Source: an uncultured Armatimonadota bacterium (GTDB lineage: Bacteria; Armatimonadota; Fimbriimonadia; Fimbriimonadales; Fimbriimonadaceae). Taken from it: DNA of 64,000 nt. The notes below the pieces were generated by a model. The model did not search any database, was not told the DNA's origin, and saw only the letters and a list, made by a program, of their open reading frames with translations. The stretch spans positions 1 to 64,000 of the forward strand of contig CAIYMO010000045.1 of assembly GCA_903927345.1 (NCBI GenBank), written 5' to 3'. A program made the translations under genes and the position numbers. Shown in pieces: positions 41,650 through 50,551 of this stretch. Each line of letters starts with the position of its first letter. Position 1 is the stretch's first letter.

Positions 41650-42915
41650 ATGTTCCTTGACGAGGCCATTGTAGAGTTCACCTCGGGAAAAGGGGGCAGC
41701 GGAGCGGTTGCATTTCATACCGAGAAGCACGTTCCCCGAGGCGGTCCTAACGGAGCCGACGGAGGCCGAGGCGGTGATGTCATTCTCATCGCAGATCGCG
41801 GCCGACGCACCCTCTATGACTTTAAACTTCTCGACCACCACGAAGCCGAAAGCGGAATCCACGGACTAGGCAATAAGCGAGGCAAAAACGGAAAGGACAT
41901 CACAATCCGTCTCCCTGTTGGAACTGTTGTCACCGATGCGGAAAACGGTCAAGTGCTTGTCGACATGACCAAGCATGGGATGAAGTACGTCGTCGCCAAG
42001 GGCGGACGAGGCGGGCATGGCAACATGCACTACGTTAACTCCGTTCGTCAGGCGCCGAACTTTGCTGAGAAGGGCGGTCCTGCGGAAAAGGTCAAGGTCA
42101 AACTTGAGCTAAAACTTCTGGCGGACGTTGGACTGATCGGTCTGCCAAACGCTGGGAAGTCCACGCTGATCAGCTCGATCAGCGCCGCCAAGCCAAAGAT
42201 TGCCGATTATCCGTTTACGACAATCGTTCCAAACCTCGGCGTTGTGAGCTTCCGCGACACCACCTTCACGGTAGCGGACATGCCAGGCTTGATCGAAGGC
42301 GCATCACAAGGCATCGGGCTAGGACACCAGTTCCTAAAACACGTTGAAAGAACGCGAGTTCTTGTTCACGTTGTTGACATCCTCCCAATCGACGAAAGCG
42401 ATCCGGTTGACAACTACGAGCTGATTGAGCGTGAACTTGACCTCTACAGCGAAGAGATTGCGGCTCGCCCACGACTCATCGCTCTGAACAAGATCGATAT
42501 GGTGAGCCCCGAAGTGATCGCCGAGACGGTCGCCAAGTTTGAGAAGTACGGACACCCGATCTTCCCGATCTCAGGATTTACTAACCGCGGATTGACGGAT
42601 CTTCTCAACACGATGACCGACGTTGTCGAGGAAGCCGTTCCTGAAGATGAAATTCCGGTCTTCATGCCGACGCTTGAAAAGCAAGGCGAAGATCATTGGG
42701 AGATCGTCGAGGAAGAAGACTGCTACCGTGTTGTTGGAAAGCGGCTTGAGCGAATGGTCGCAATGACCGACCTTGAGCGAAAGGATGCTGTTCGCTACAT
42801 GCAGCGTCGACTTGACCGAATTGGAGTCCTTGAGAAGCTTCGGCTCTGCGGCGCCCAAGAAGGAGACACCGTCGTAATTGGCGAGTTCGAATTCTCCTAC
42901 ATTGACGAATCATGA
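41650..42915 (+). CDS. obg: Obg-family GTPase
   Basis: A 421-residue ObgE/CgtA. The Gly-rich Obg fold (1-158: SGKGGSGAVAFHTEKHVPRGGP in parts, GGRGGHGNMHY) precedes the G domain with GLPNAGKSTLI (about 165-175), DMPGLIEGA and NKIDM; a C-terminal OCT domain (about 330-415, YRVVGKRLERMV) completes the long form. It acts in 50S assembly and stress control. TAAACT lies 7 bases before the ATG, without a Shine-Dalgarno. First gene of obg-nadD-rsfS. Confidence 0.96.
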   Translation: MFLDEAIVEFTSGKGGSGAVAFHTEKHVPRGGPNGADGGRGGDVILIADRGRRTLYDFKLLDHHEAESGIHGLGNKRGKNGKDITIRLPVGTVVTDAENGQVLVDMTKHGMKYVVAKGGRGGHGNMHYVNSVRQAPNFAEKGGPAEKVKVKLELKLLADVGLIGLPNAGKSTLISSISAAKPKIADYPFTTIVPNLGVVSFRDTTFTVADMPGLIEGASQGIGLGHQFLKHVERTRVLVHVVDILPIDESDPVDNYELIERELDLYSEEIAARPRLIALNKIDMVSPEVIAETVAKFEKYGHPIFPISGFTNRGLTDLLNTMTDVVEEAVPEDEIPVFMPTLEKQGEDHWEIVEEEDCYRVVGKRLERMVAMTDLERKDAVRYMQRRLDRIGVLEKLRLCGAQEGDTVVIGEFEFSYIDES

Positions 42916-43499
42916 AAATTGGAATCTTAGGTGGAACGTTTGACCCTCCGCATATCGGGCATTTGCGCCTGATTGAGGCGGCAATCCAGGAATTTGAACT
43001 GGACGAGGTGATCGTTCTTCCCGCAAACAAAAACCCGTTCAAGAAGGGTCGGCCCGGCGCAATGCCACAACAACGGATGGAGATGGTTAGCCTGTTGGCG
43101 AAGCACAACCCGAAGATTGTTGTGAGCGATATGGAAATTACCCGGGGAGGACTGAGCTATACCGTCGACACCTTGGGCGAACTTCAGATGGTTTACCCTG
43201 GCGACTACTGGTTCATCCTTGGCGCGGATGCGTTGAAGGGCTTTGCCGATTGGAAAAATCCTCAACGTATCCTTCGGCTATGCCGGTTGGCGGTCGCTGC
43301 GCGACCACCGATCGTTCGCGATGACGTCCTTCTTGGACTTGAGGACTACGTTAAAGCTCAGGTCGACATCATTGAAATGCCTCCCGTCGAAGCGAGTAGC
43401 ACGGATCTTCGCGACAAAGTTCAGCGCGGAATTCCTATCGGAAGCCTCACCACTCCCGAAATCGTCGACTATATTAAGAAGAACAAGTTGTACAAATGA
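42912..43499 (+). CDS. nadD: nicotinate-nucleotide adenylyltransferase
   Basis: A 195-residue NadD, joining ATP and nicotinate mononucleotide in NAD synthesis. GILGGTFDPPHIGHLRL (residues 3-19) holds the T/HxGH nucleotidyltransferase motif; the late SSTDLRDKV is the ISSTxIR-type motif. ATGA overlap with obg upstream and with rsfS downstream. Confidence 0.95.
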   Translation: MKIGILGGTFDPPHIGHLRLIEAAIQEFELDEVIVLPANKNPFKKGRPGAMPQQRMEMVSLLAKHNPKIVVSDMEITRGGLSYTVDTLGELQMVYPGDYWFILGADALKGFADWKNPQRILRLCRLAVAARPPIVRDDVLLGLEDYVKAQVDIIEMPPVEASSTDLRDKVQRGIPIGSLTTPEIVDYIKKNKLYK

Positions 43500-43837
43500 C
43501 ATCACAAGAAACCCTCGAACTGATCCGCAATGCGGCAGATGACATGAAAGCCGAACGGATCGAAGTGCTCGACGTCCGAGCAAAGACCTCCATCGCGGAC
43601 TACTTCCTGGTTTGCTCGGGAACCTCGGATCGACACGTTGACGCAATTGCAGACCGCGTTGCCGAGAAGCTGGTGGAACATAAGATTAAGCCGTTGCGCA
43701 GCGAAGGTGAGCGAAGTGGGTGGATTCTTCAAGATTACGGCGATGTTGTATTGCACGTCATGAAAGAAGAGCAGCGCCAGTTTTACGACCTTGAATCGCT
43801 GTGGCAATCGGCTCAGGTAAACACAGACTTGGTGTAA
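43496..43837 (+). CDS. rsfS: ribosomal silencing factor RsfS
   Basis: A 113-residue RsfS (formerly YbeB). Signature blocks: KTSIADYFLVCSGTSDRHVDAIAD (read in two parts), GWILQDYGDVVLHVM and YDLESLW. It binds uL14 and blocks subunit joining under starvation. The nadD-rsfS order is conserved in many bacteria. Confidence 0.95.
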   Translation: MTSQETLELIRNAADDMKAERIEVLDVRAKTSIADYFLVCSGTSDRHVDAIADRVAEKLVEHKIKPLRSEGERSGWILQDYGDVVLHVMKEEQRQFYDLESLWQSAQVNTDLV

Positions 43838-43843
43838 CTCTGC

Positions 43844-44710
43844 ATGGATCCGACCGCTCACGTCGCCGAACTTAAAGCCGAAATTGCTCGCCTCGCGGCG
43901 AAAATTTCGGCATCTACGGACAGCGACATCGTCGAGGCACTCAAATTCAAGAGGGATGCTCTCGAGACTGAGTTGGTCGAGGCAATCCAAAAAGTCGAAG
44001 AAGCCGAAGCTCTGGAATCCGAGCTGCTCGCTCCCGAGGTTGAACTCTCCGTCGCGGAAATCGAAAAGCTCATACGAGTCGCCCGGGCGCACTTCTCAGC
44101 TGATCGGAAACCTGCGCTTCGCGAGGCGCTGGCTGACCTAGAGAAAGTTGCGCCCAACCATCCAGACGTTCTTGAATTAAAAGCGGATCAACTCATGGCG
44201 GCAAAGGACTTCGTTTCCGCAGTGGCTGTGCTGAAAAAGGCAAGGAAAATCGCCCCGAAGAGCAAATCGATTGAGGAGAAACTCGCCATCGCAAGCTTGA
44301 AGGCCGCATACGCGGGTTCGATCGAATCCCAACTCCGAGCCGGCCTTTCTGACTCTCCGTTCCTTGGGGAAGGGGATATCAAAGCTTCGGCAACTTCGGC
44401 GACATTTGTCTCTCTATTCCTTCCAGGTTCGGGACACATTTTCATCGGTCTAACCGTCAAAGGGATCGCCTATCTTACAGTCTGGCTCTGCTCAATCATT
44501 CCCCTCCTGATCCTCATCCGGAACGAATCTGATCGAGCAGGGGGTGCGAGACAGTTCGACTTCTCAATGCCAATGATCGTCCTTGGCTTCTTTGCAATCA
44601 TGACCCACATGATCGCCCTCTTTGAAGTCGCCGCGATCGCAAAACGAGGAACAGGTCGTCGAGAGGCTCCGAGTCGGCCAAAGCCTCCCGTTGACCTGCC
44701 ATTTGAATAA
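43844..44710 (+). CDS. TPR-containing membrane protein
   Basis: A 288-residue protein of unknown function. An N-terminal coiled coil (about 5-65, with KAEIARLAAKIS and KVEEAEALESELL) is followed by TPR-like helices (about 75-150, PALREALADLEKVAPNHPDVL, VAVLKKARKIAPKSKS) and two or three membrane helices (about 190-270, VSLFLPGSGHIFIGL, YLTVWLCSIIPLLILI, MIVLGFFAIMTHMIALF). The PGSGHIFIG piece resembles the TM2-like motif of small membrane proteins. It follows rsfS by 6 bases and abuts the convergent translin-like gene. Confidence 0.6.
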   Translation: MDPTAHVAELKAEIARLAAKISASTDSDIVEALKFKRDALETELVEAIQKVEEAEALESELLAPEVELSVAEIEKLIRVARAHFSADRKPALREALADLEKVAPNHPDVLELKADQLMAAKDFVSAVAVLKKARKIAPKSKSIEEKLAIASLKAAYAGSIESQLRAGLSDSPFLGEGDIKASATSATFVSLFLPGSGHIFIGLTVKGIAYLTVWLCSIIPLLILIRNESDRAGGARQFDFSMPMIVLGFFAIMTHMIALFEVAAIAKRGTGRREAPSRPKPPVDLPFE

Positions 44711-45316
44711 CTACTCCCGGCCACGGCGTAGTTCTGCGATGAGATTCTGCTGGCTCAGAGTTAGAGTCAGATCGCTGCGGGTTCGCTCCAAAACTGCCCT
44801 GAGTGCATCAACTGCACGACGAAGCCCATTGGTCAAGGAGTCAGGGAAATCAAAGGTGACAAGTTCCTCGTAGATCGCGTCCATTTGCGAAAGAATCCGC
44901 TCCGCTTCCGGCATCTTCCCTTCCCTAATGAGATCCAGAACGAATCGTCGAACTTCGCTTGCCGCCTCACAGGCGCCGTGGAGATACGCCATCGTTTGCG
45001 AACCCAGTTCAGCAGAAGCCGGAAGCGGTTGGTCAAGTGCAATGGCGAGCACGCAAGCGGCTTCGACCATCTCCTTCTCCGTATCGTGGAGGTACGACGG
45101 ATTCAGCGTGGGGTGCGAGGACAGAAGCTCCCGCACGGCGGCTGCTTCGGCTTGGGCCTCACGCAATAGACTCGAGGCTTCATCGAACTGATGTCGATGG
45201 ACATGCCGAATCGACTTCGCGCTCAGTTGTCCAAGTTTTCGGCACCGAATAAGGACCTGTTCCCGCGCTTCGTGCATTCCTTGAGCATCTGCTCTCAGTT
45301 CATCCCAATAACTCAC
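44711..45316 (-). CDS. translin-family protein
   Basis: A 201-residue all-helical protein matching the translin family. Near the N-terminus AREQVLIRCRKLGQLSAKSIRHVHR gives the RxLS-x-KAIR pattern. The C-terminus has DFPDSLTNGLRRAVDALR and LERTRSDLTLT, as in archaeal and bacterial translins, which bind single-stranded RNA or DNA as octamers. Eukaryotic translin pairs with TRAX as an RNase; the acidic catalytic residues of TRAX were not checked. The GTG start overlaps the end of radC (GTGA), so they share a transcript. Confidence 0.75.
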   Translation of the reverse strand: MSYWDELRADAQGMHEAREQVLIRCRKLGQLSAKSIRHVHRHQFDEASSLLREAQAEAAAVRELLSSHPTLNPSYLHDTEKEMVEAACVLAIALDQPLPASAELGSQTMAYLHGACEAASEVRRFVLDLIREGKMPEAERILSQMDAIYEELVTFDFPDSLTNGLRRAVDALRAVLERTRSDLTLTLSQQNLIAELRRGRE

Positions 45317-45972
45317 ATGAGCTTCTGACGATTCAAACTTACGAATCGTCGCTCACCAATAATCACATGATCAAGAAGTTCTATGTCGAGCAGCCGACCA
45401 GCCTCCTTGATCTTCGCAGTTACCTCGATATCCTCAGTCGAAGGATCAGGATCGCCACTTGGGTGGTTATGAGCAACGATGAGGCTCACTGCGCCCTCTC
45501 GAACGGCCTCTCGGAAGATTTCTCGAAGACCCACAATGGAAGCATTCGCCGTTCCGATATGTATCGTCGCGACTCTTAGGATCACGCTCTTTGAATCTAG
45601 ATAGATCGCAACAAAGTGCTCCTGGCGCTCGTGTCGCAGATCGTCGAGCAAATCGGCGACATCCTGCGGATCGGATATCGTTTCAATCTCAGAATCACCC
45701 TTGCCTGCCACTCCCACCTTTCGGCCAAGCGTAAACATCGCCAACAGGCGCTTCGCAGTCGCTGGGTCCAGATCAAACGATGTCGCAAGTTCTTCGGCAG
45801 AGATATCGGCGAGCTTGCGCAGCTTTCGGCCGGAGAGCATCATTTCGCGCGCGACACTGAGCCAGCGGTCAACTTCCTCATCGTCCTTGCTCACCGCGTA
45901 TGCAAGGAGCTCCATTGGGAGCATTGCCTGCATTCCAAGAGTCCTTAACCGTGAGACCGTTTCCGAGGGCAT
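45313..45972 (-). CDS. radC: RadC-family JAB protein
   Basis: About 219 residues. An N-terminal helix-hairpin-helix-like region with ELATSFDLDPATAKRLLAMF is followed by the JAMM/MPN domain with AHNHPSGDPDPSTED (the H-x-H-x7-S-x2-D pattern complete). FREIFREAVREGA and VGLREIF also fit. The cellular role of RadC is unclear; it was once linked to repair. The ATG at 45972 is used: 8 upstream codons run into a palindrome, and TATTCT lies 6 bases before the ATG. A translin-like gene is coupled to it downstream. Confidence 0.92.
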   Translation of the reverse strand: MPSETVSRLRTLGMQAMLPMELLAYAVSKDDEEVDRWLSVAREMMLSGRKLRKLADISAEELATSFDLDPATAKRLLAMFTLGRKVGVAGKGDSEIETISDPQDVADLLDDLRHERQEHFVAIYLDSKSVILRVATIHIGTANASIVGLREIFREAVREGAVSLIVAHNHPSGDPDPSTEDIEVTAKIKEAGRLLDIELLDHVIIGERRFVSLNRQKLM

Positions 45973-45981
45973 GTAATAAGA

Positions 45982-46009
45982 ATAGTCCCGATGCATGCAT
46001 CGGGACTAT
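45982..46009. terminator. perfect 28-base palindrome after the PEP-CTERM gene
   Basis: ATAGTCCCGATGCA is followed directly by its reverse complement TGCATCGGGACTAT. On the minus strand it follows the PEP-CTERM stop by 23 bases and is trailed by TTCTTATT, so it is probably that gene's terminator. The radC -10-like hexamer overlaps its edge. Confidence 0.65.
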
Positions 46010-46032
46010 GGTTGCGCGATTGAAAAGCTTGG

Positions 46033-47199
46033 TTAAGCCTTTTTGCGTCGCTTCAGGAGTCCAAGAACACCAAGACCGAGGGCGGCCATGGAGGCTGGCT
46101 CTGGAACTGGCTGGTTCAAGGAGAACACGTACAGTTGTCGGTTAGCGAAGTCCGTCACCGCAAGGGTGTTGTTCGACTCCGCGTACGAGAACCCGTAAGC
46201 TCCGTTTCCGCTACCCAGGGACAGCGAGTTGCTACCCATGTCGAGGAAGTTAAGAGTTTGCAGCGCGCCCGAAGTGTTGATCGCCTTAAGCACGGAGGAG
46301 GCAGCTTGACCACCAGTCGTCACGTTTCGATCGTTGAAGATCACGAACGAGTTCGATCCGTTGCCGACAAACGCCAGGGAGTTGTTATCAACTGTGGTGG
46401 TGTAGCTGGAAGGCGAATACACGACGGAGCTTGACCCGCCGAAGTTGTTGTCCGCGGTGCGAACTGCCTTCGTAATCGCGTTTCCGTTGCGAGCGTACAG
46501 ATCGCCGTTAGAAGCGAACGCCATTCCACGCCAGGTGGTTCCGTTGTTTACAGGAGCTGCGGCTGCGTTGATGATTGCGCCCGCGTTCTGACCGTTGATG
46601 TAAACGCCAGTTCCGGAGTTCATCACATGTCGCCGTCCACTGTTGAGTGCCAAGTAAGCGACGCCTTGATTGGTTCCAGCGCCGTTGAAGCCTGGGTCAA
46701 AAGCAACGCCGTTGCCACGCCGAGTAGCATCCGCAGTCGTTCCACCGGTTTGCCAGTTTAGGGCACCTGTCCCAGCATTGAAAGCACGGACGCTATTCAC
46801 ACTCGCCCCGCCGTTGTCTAAACTGGCCGCGAGAGTGCTGCCTTGAATAGCAAGCTGAGTAATCCCGCGGGTATTGGCGGTGCTAAACACACCAAAAGCG
46901 TTTCCGAATGATCCGGTGGAGGTGAAATCCGTCGCTTGGTTTGAACCGTTTAGCGAAAGTGCGACCGTGACCGGGGCGATTGCAGTGTTGGCCGTAAGAC
47001 CAGCAGCATTGTAACCACCAACGTAAGCGGTGGTGCCGTTCCAAGCGACAGCACTGGGGTTAGAGCCGATAAATTGAGCATTCGTGCCGACGGCGGTAGA
47101 ACCAAGGTCTACCTTACCAACCATGTAAAGATTGATCTGCGAAAACGCAGATGCGGAAACGAGTGTTAGCGCCAAAACAAGACAACTTCGTCGAAACAT
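46033..47199 (-). CDS. PEP-CTERM exosortase-sorted surface protein
   Basis: A 388-residue secreted protein. Signal peptide MFRRSCLVLALTLVSASAFS; at the C-terminus VPEPASMAALGLGVLGLL followed by KRRKKA is a complete PEP-CTERM sorting tag (motif, helix, basic tail). In between lie repeats rich in Asn, Gly, Ser and Thr of beta-propeller type (WNGTTAYVGGYNAAG, WQTGGTTADATRRGNG). An exosortase would process it, but none is encoded in the window. The Shine-Dalgarno GAGAGG is just before the ATG. It has a clear promoter upstream with an overlapping palindrome. Confidence 0.88.
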   Translation of the reverse strand: MFRRSCLVLALTLVSASAFSQINLYMVGKVDLGSTAVGTNAQFIGSNPSAVAWNGTTAYVGGYNAAGLTANTAIAPVTVALSLNGSNQATDFTSTGSFGNAFGVFSTANTRGITQLAIQGSTLAASLDNGGASVNSVRAFNAGTGALNWQTGGTTADATRRGNGVAFDPGFNGAGTNQGVAYLALNSGRRHVMNSGTGVYINGQNAGAIINAAAAPVNNGTTWRGMAFASNGDLYARNGNAITKAVRTADNNFGGSSSVVYSPSSYTTTVDNNSLAFVGNGSNSFVIFNDRNVTTGGQAASSVLKAINTSGALQTLNFLDMGSNSLSLGSGNGAYGFSYAESNNTLAVTDFANRQLYVFSLNQPVPEPASMAALGLGVLGLLKRRKKA

Positions 47200-47235
47200 A
47201 AGACCTCTCAGCCGATTTCTCTGACTGATAATGTT

Positions 47236-47266
47236 ATTATAGAAAAAATCTGACAGAGTTTGTCAG
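47236..47266 (-). promoter_or_regulatory. promoter of the PEP-CTERM gene with overlapping palindrome
   Basis: On the minus strand TATAAT (47236-47241) is preceded by CTGACA (47261-47266) at 19 bases. CTGACA-GAGTT-TGTCAG (47250-47266) is a perfect 6-5-6 palindrome covering the -35 region, suited to a repressor or activator. Confidence 0.55.
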
Positions 47267-47282
47267 GTTTGTTACCAGGTTT

Positions 47283-48578
47283 TCAAGAACGAACCGATAA
47301 CGGTGTCACGAGGTTGAGCCCACCTTCTGGCTCGACCCACTTGTGATCAGCCTTGAGCAATTCGATCAGCTCCAGGACGCCGTTTTCTTGGGGGATTCCT
47401 GTCTTGACAACATCCCGCTTTCGGTAAAGCGTGATTTTTCCACCAGCGGCACCCACATAGCCATAGTCGGCATCCGCCATTTCTCCAGGGCCGTTAACAA
47501 TGCAACCCATAACGGCGATATCAAGACCGACCAAGTGTTTGGTCGCTTCCCGAACCTGATTCAATACGATTGGTAGGTTGAACTTTGTTCGGCCACATGA
47601 CGGACAAGCAATGTACTCAACTTTGGTCTTTCGAAGACCCAACGATTGAAGAATGTCGTAGCAAACAGGAATTTCATTTTTCGGATCCTCGCTGAGGCTC
47701 ACTCGAATGGTATCGCCGATTCCTTCCATCAAGAGAGTTGCGATGCCTGCTGTTGACTTAATCCGCGCGTATTCCCCGTCGCCGGCTTCGGTGACGCCGA
47801 GATGCATTGCATAGTTCATCCCCTCCTCGGACATGCGCTTCACCATCAATCGATTCGCTGCGACCATGATGGGGACTCGTGACGCCTTACAAGAGATATT
47901 GAGGTTTGTGTAGCCGTGTTTTTCGCACAGCCGAAGGTATTCAAGTGCTGACTCGACCATTCCGTCCGGAGTGTCGCCGTAGGTGACAAGCAGACGCTCG
48001 GAAAGGGAGCCGTGGTTGACTCCGATGCGCATTGCACGATCAAATTTCTTGCAAGCCTCGATAACAGGGACCAAACTGTCCTCGATTGCCAAGAGCTCTT
48101 CGGAAGCTTCATCGGAGGAGTACGCCAATTCCTCTCGCAGCTTTGCAACCTCATCAACTTCCCTTCCACGCACGTCAACGGCCTCACCGGAAGCCTGCTT
48201 GGCTCGGGAGCCATGGCGCTTGAAAACAAACAGACCTGGATTGAGGCGGATTTCATCTACGTGCTTCGCCGCTTCTACGGCGATGTCTGTACCTTGGTGG
48301 TGGACATCGGCCGTCAACGGAACATATTGGTACTGTTCGGTCACCTTGGCGCGTATGGCTTCCAAACATTCGGCTTCGCCAATCGAAGGCGTTGTAACAC
48401 GAACCAGTTCGCACCCCGAACGGTGAAGGTCAATGATCTGCTCAACACATGCATCAATGTTCCGAGTCTCTTCGGTGATCATCGACTGAACCATCACCGG
48501 ATGTCCTGCTCCGATCGTCAATGGTCCGATGCGGCATGGCGTCGTCTTGCGCCGTGGATAGGTCGTGTCGAGGTTCAT
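47283..48578 (-). CDS. ispG: 4-hydroxy-3-methylbut-2-enyl diphosphate synthase
   Basis: About 431 residues. IspG/GcpE converts MEcPP to HMBPP in the MEP isoprenoid pathway using a [4Fe-4S] cluster. Family blocks: [59 protein letters not shown], the cluster site [11 protein letters not shown] (about 328-338) and [10 protein letters not shown] middle stretch of about 60 residues (about 120-175, [13 protein letters not shown]) makes it longer than the usual 360-390, as in some other phyla. The ATG at 48578 fits the family; an upstream ATG adds 13 codons. Confidence 0.94.
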   Translation of the reverse strand: MNLDTTYPRRKTTPCRIGPLTIGAGHPVMVQSMITEETRNIDACVEQIIDLHRSGCELVRVTTPSIGEAECLEAIRAKVTEQYQYVPLTADVHHQGTDIAVEAAKHVDEIRLNPGLFVFKRHGSRAKQASGEAVDVRGREVDEVAKLREELAYSSDEASEELLAIEDSLVPVIEACKKFDRAMRIGVNHGSLSERLLVTYGDTPDGMVESALEYLRLCEKHGYTNLNISCKASRVPIMVAANRLMVKRMSEEGMNYAMHLGVTEAGDGEYARIKSTAGIATLLMEGIGDTIRVSLSEDPKNEIPVCYDILQSLGLRKTKVEYIACPSCGRTKFNLPIVLNQVREATKHLVGLDIAVMGCIVNGPGEMADADYGYVGAAGGKITLYRKRDVVKTGIPQENGVLELIELLKADHKWVEPEGGLNLVTPLSVRS

Positions 48579-48716
48579 AGGCCTTGCTCTAGTTTGACAC
48601 GTCACCAGTTTGAGCATGAAGAAATGGCAGTTTTAAGGGGGTGAAAATCACCAAATCCAGACATCAATCTGATGGTTGCGAGCAACATATATTTGCGAGC
48701 TGGTCGTTCCAGGAAC

Positions 48717-49577
48717 TTAGGCTGCTTGCACTGAACCGATGGCCTCATCTGCGGCATCAACTTCGGTCATGATCTGCGTTGCGACGTTATCAATCTTTTC
48801 TTGATCAAGATCAAGCTGCGACAAATGCTGAACCCCAGCCTCAGATCCAGGGAGGCCCGGCATTGCGGGGAATCCGCAGTGGTAAGCCATGTAGTTCGCT
48901 GCCGCTGTCACAAGAGTCGATTCTGGCGTGACGTCATCCTCATCGGGGCAGTCGTGGTACTTGATCGCATTTGCCAAAACAGGAGACAGCTTCCACTTGT
49001 CAGCAACATACCCGCCAACCTGGCAATGGTCGAAGCCGTTTACGAGCAGTTCTGCCTCCCGGAGTGGAATGCGCTTAGCCCCGGCAGTTTGAACGGCTTT
49101 GACCAACTCAGGGTTCGCAAAACGATCCATAGCAAGGACGCCGATATCATGCATGAGTCCAGCAACGTACATCTCTTCAGCCATGCCAACGTTGACATAG
49201 CGCATCAACCCTCGAGCGGCAATCCCAACAGCGAGTGAGTGTCGCCAGAATGACATGTGGTCGAATGCAGGCCTCTGCTTTTTGCCTGAGAGAATTTGCT
49301 GATAAGCCAGCGAAATAGCGATTGACCGCAAGGTGCTCATTCCTAGCACGCTTAACGCTCGGCTGACTGTGTTAACGGATCGATATCCGTACATTGCCGA
49401 ACCAGCGACTCGTAGAACCTTCGCCGCCATCGCCGGGTCTTGGGCAATGATGTGCTCAAGAGCCCGAGCCGAAACGTTCGGCTGTTCGTACACCTTGAGA
49501 ATTTGTATGACAACAGTTGGGAGAACGGGTAGGTTCTCACTTCGAGCGATTCTTAACGTTAAGAGCTGAAGGTCCAC
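48717..49577 (-). CDS. HDOD-domain protein, copy 1
   Basis: A 286-residue HDOD signalling protein. The domain spans about 15-215: RIARSENLPVLPTVVIQIL, DPAMAAKVLRVAGSAMYGY, GLMHDIGVLAMDRF (HD pair kept) and CQVGGYVADKWKLSP. HDOD proteins act in two-component or c-di-GMP signalling, often without enzyme activity. GTG at 49577 is chosen so that it aligns end-to-end with its neighbour, also 286 residues; an earlier GTG is 7 codons upstream. No receiver, GGDEF or EAL domain is attached. It follows copy 2 by 36 bases. Confidence 0.85.
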   Translation of the reverse strand: MDLQLLTLRIARSENLPVLPTVVIQILKVYEQPNVSARALEHIIAQDPAMAAKVLRVAGSAMYGYRSVNTVSRALSVLGMSTLRSIAISLAYQQILSGKKQRPAFDHMSFWRHSLAVGIAARGLMRYVNVGMAEEMYVAGLMHDIGVLAMDRFANPELVKAVQTAGAKRIPLREAELLVNGFDHCQVGGYVADKWKLSPVLANAIKYHDCPDEDDVTPESTLVTAAANYMAYHCGFPAMPGLPGSEAGVQHLSQLDLDQEKIDNVATQIMTEVDAADEAIGSVQAA

Positions 49578-49613
49578 TGCTATGTAAGTTATCGGCACCT
49601 AAGGCAGCAATAA

Positions 49614-50474
49614 TTAGGCTGCCCGACGGCTTCCGAACTCGTGATCAGCCATATCAACCTCTGTCTTAACGCATCTCTTCACACGTTCTATGGACTCTGG
49701 TTTCAATTCAAGCTTATCAACTATGTCAAGCAACGACTCGTTGCCCGGGACACAAGCTACCGATGGATAGCCCATTTCATAAGCGATCTGATTACCAGCG
49801 GCGACCACGAGACTCATCTCAGGGGTTTCAGTGTCTTCGTAAGGGCAGTCATGAAATCGAACGGAGTTGGCAATCTGCTTGCTCAGCTTCCAGGAATCGG
49901 CCAGTATTCCACCTACTTGGGCATGAGTGAATCCGTGAAGTCGCATCTCGACATCAGCCAAGGGAATCGCTTTAGCAGCAGCGGTTCTAATTGACTGGTC
50001 AAGTTGGACTGGGGAGAATCGCTCAAGGGCAAGAATTCCGATGTCGTGGGTGAGACCTGCGATGTAGGCCTCGTCCGAGTTGATGTCGTTGACGAGCCGC
50101 ATAAGTTCCCTGCTTGCAACGCCCGTCGCAAGGCAGTGTTGCCAAAAGATAATTCGATCGAAACTGGGGACGCTCCCTCGGGTCGTCATAAACTCCTGAT
50201 AGGCAAGGCTGATCGTGATGTGCCGAAGCTGGTTGAGCCCGATCACCGAAATTGCCCGTTGTACATCGCTGACCGGTGTACCGCCGTACAATGACGAACT
50301 CGCTACGCGAAGGACCTTCGCCGCAAAGCCAGCGTCATGGATGATCACCTGTTCAAGAGACTTTGGCGTTGCCTCGTCCGCACCATACATCTTCAAGATC
50401 TTAAGCACGACCGTTGGTAGAACCGGAACGTTTTCACTGCGTGCTATTCGAATTGCCAATGTACGGAAGTCCAT
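49614..50474 (-). CDS. HDOD-domain protein, copy 2
   Basis: A 286-residue HDOD protein, clearly a tandem duplicate of the gene after it (same length, same blocks: RIARSENVPVLPTVVLKIL, AKVLRVASSSLYGG, GLTHDIGILALERF, AQVGGILADSWKLSK). The start ATG at 50474 is set by that alignment; 31 upstream open codons are dropped. Neither copy has a Shine-Dalgarno. With PilB/PilT in the genome a motility link is possible but not shown. It is divergent from cbpA-hspR. Confidence 0.85.
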   Translation of the reverse strand: MDFRTLAIRIARSENVPVLPTVVLKILKMYGADEATPKSLEQVIIHDAGFAAKVLRVASSSLYGGTPVSDVQRAISVIGLNQLRHITISLAYQEFMTTRGSVPSFDRIIFWQHCLATGVASRELMRLVNDINSDEAYIAGLTHDIGILALERFSPVQLDQSIRTAAAKAIPLADVEMRLHGFTHAQVGGILADSWKLSKQIANSVRFHDCPYEDTETPEMSLVVAAGNQIAYEMGYPSVACVPGNESLLDIVDKLELKPESIERVKRCVKTEVDMADHEFGSRRAA

Positions 50475-50551
50475 CAATGGTGTATCGGCAATTCCGCTAG
50501 GTAAACCATAGGTTCTAGCCGAACATTGCGTAAAATGGCGCAACGACCCTC

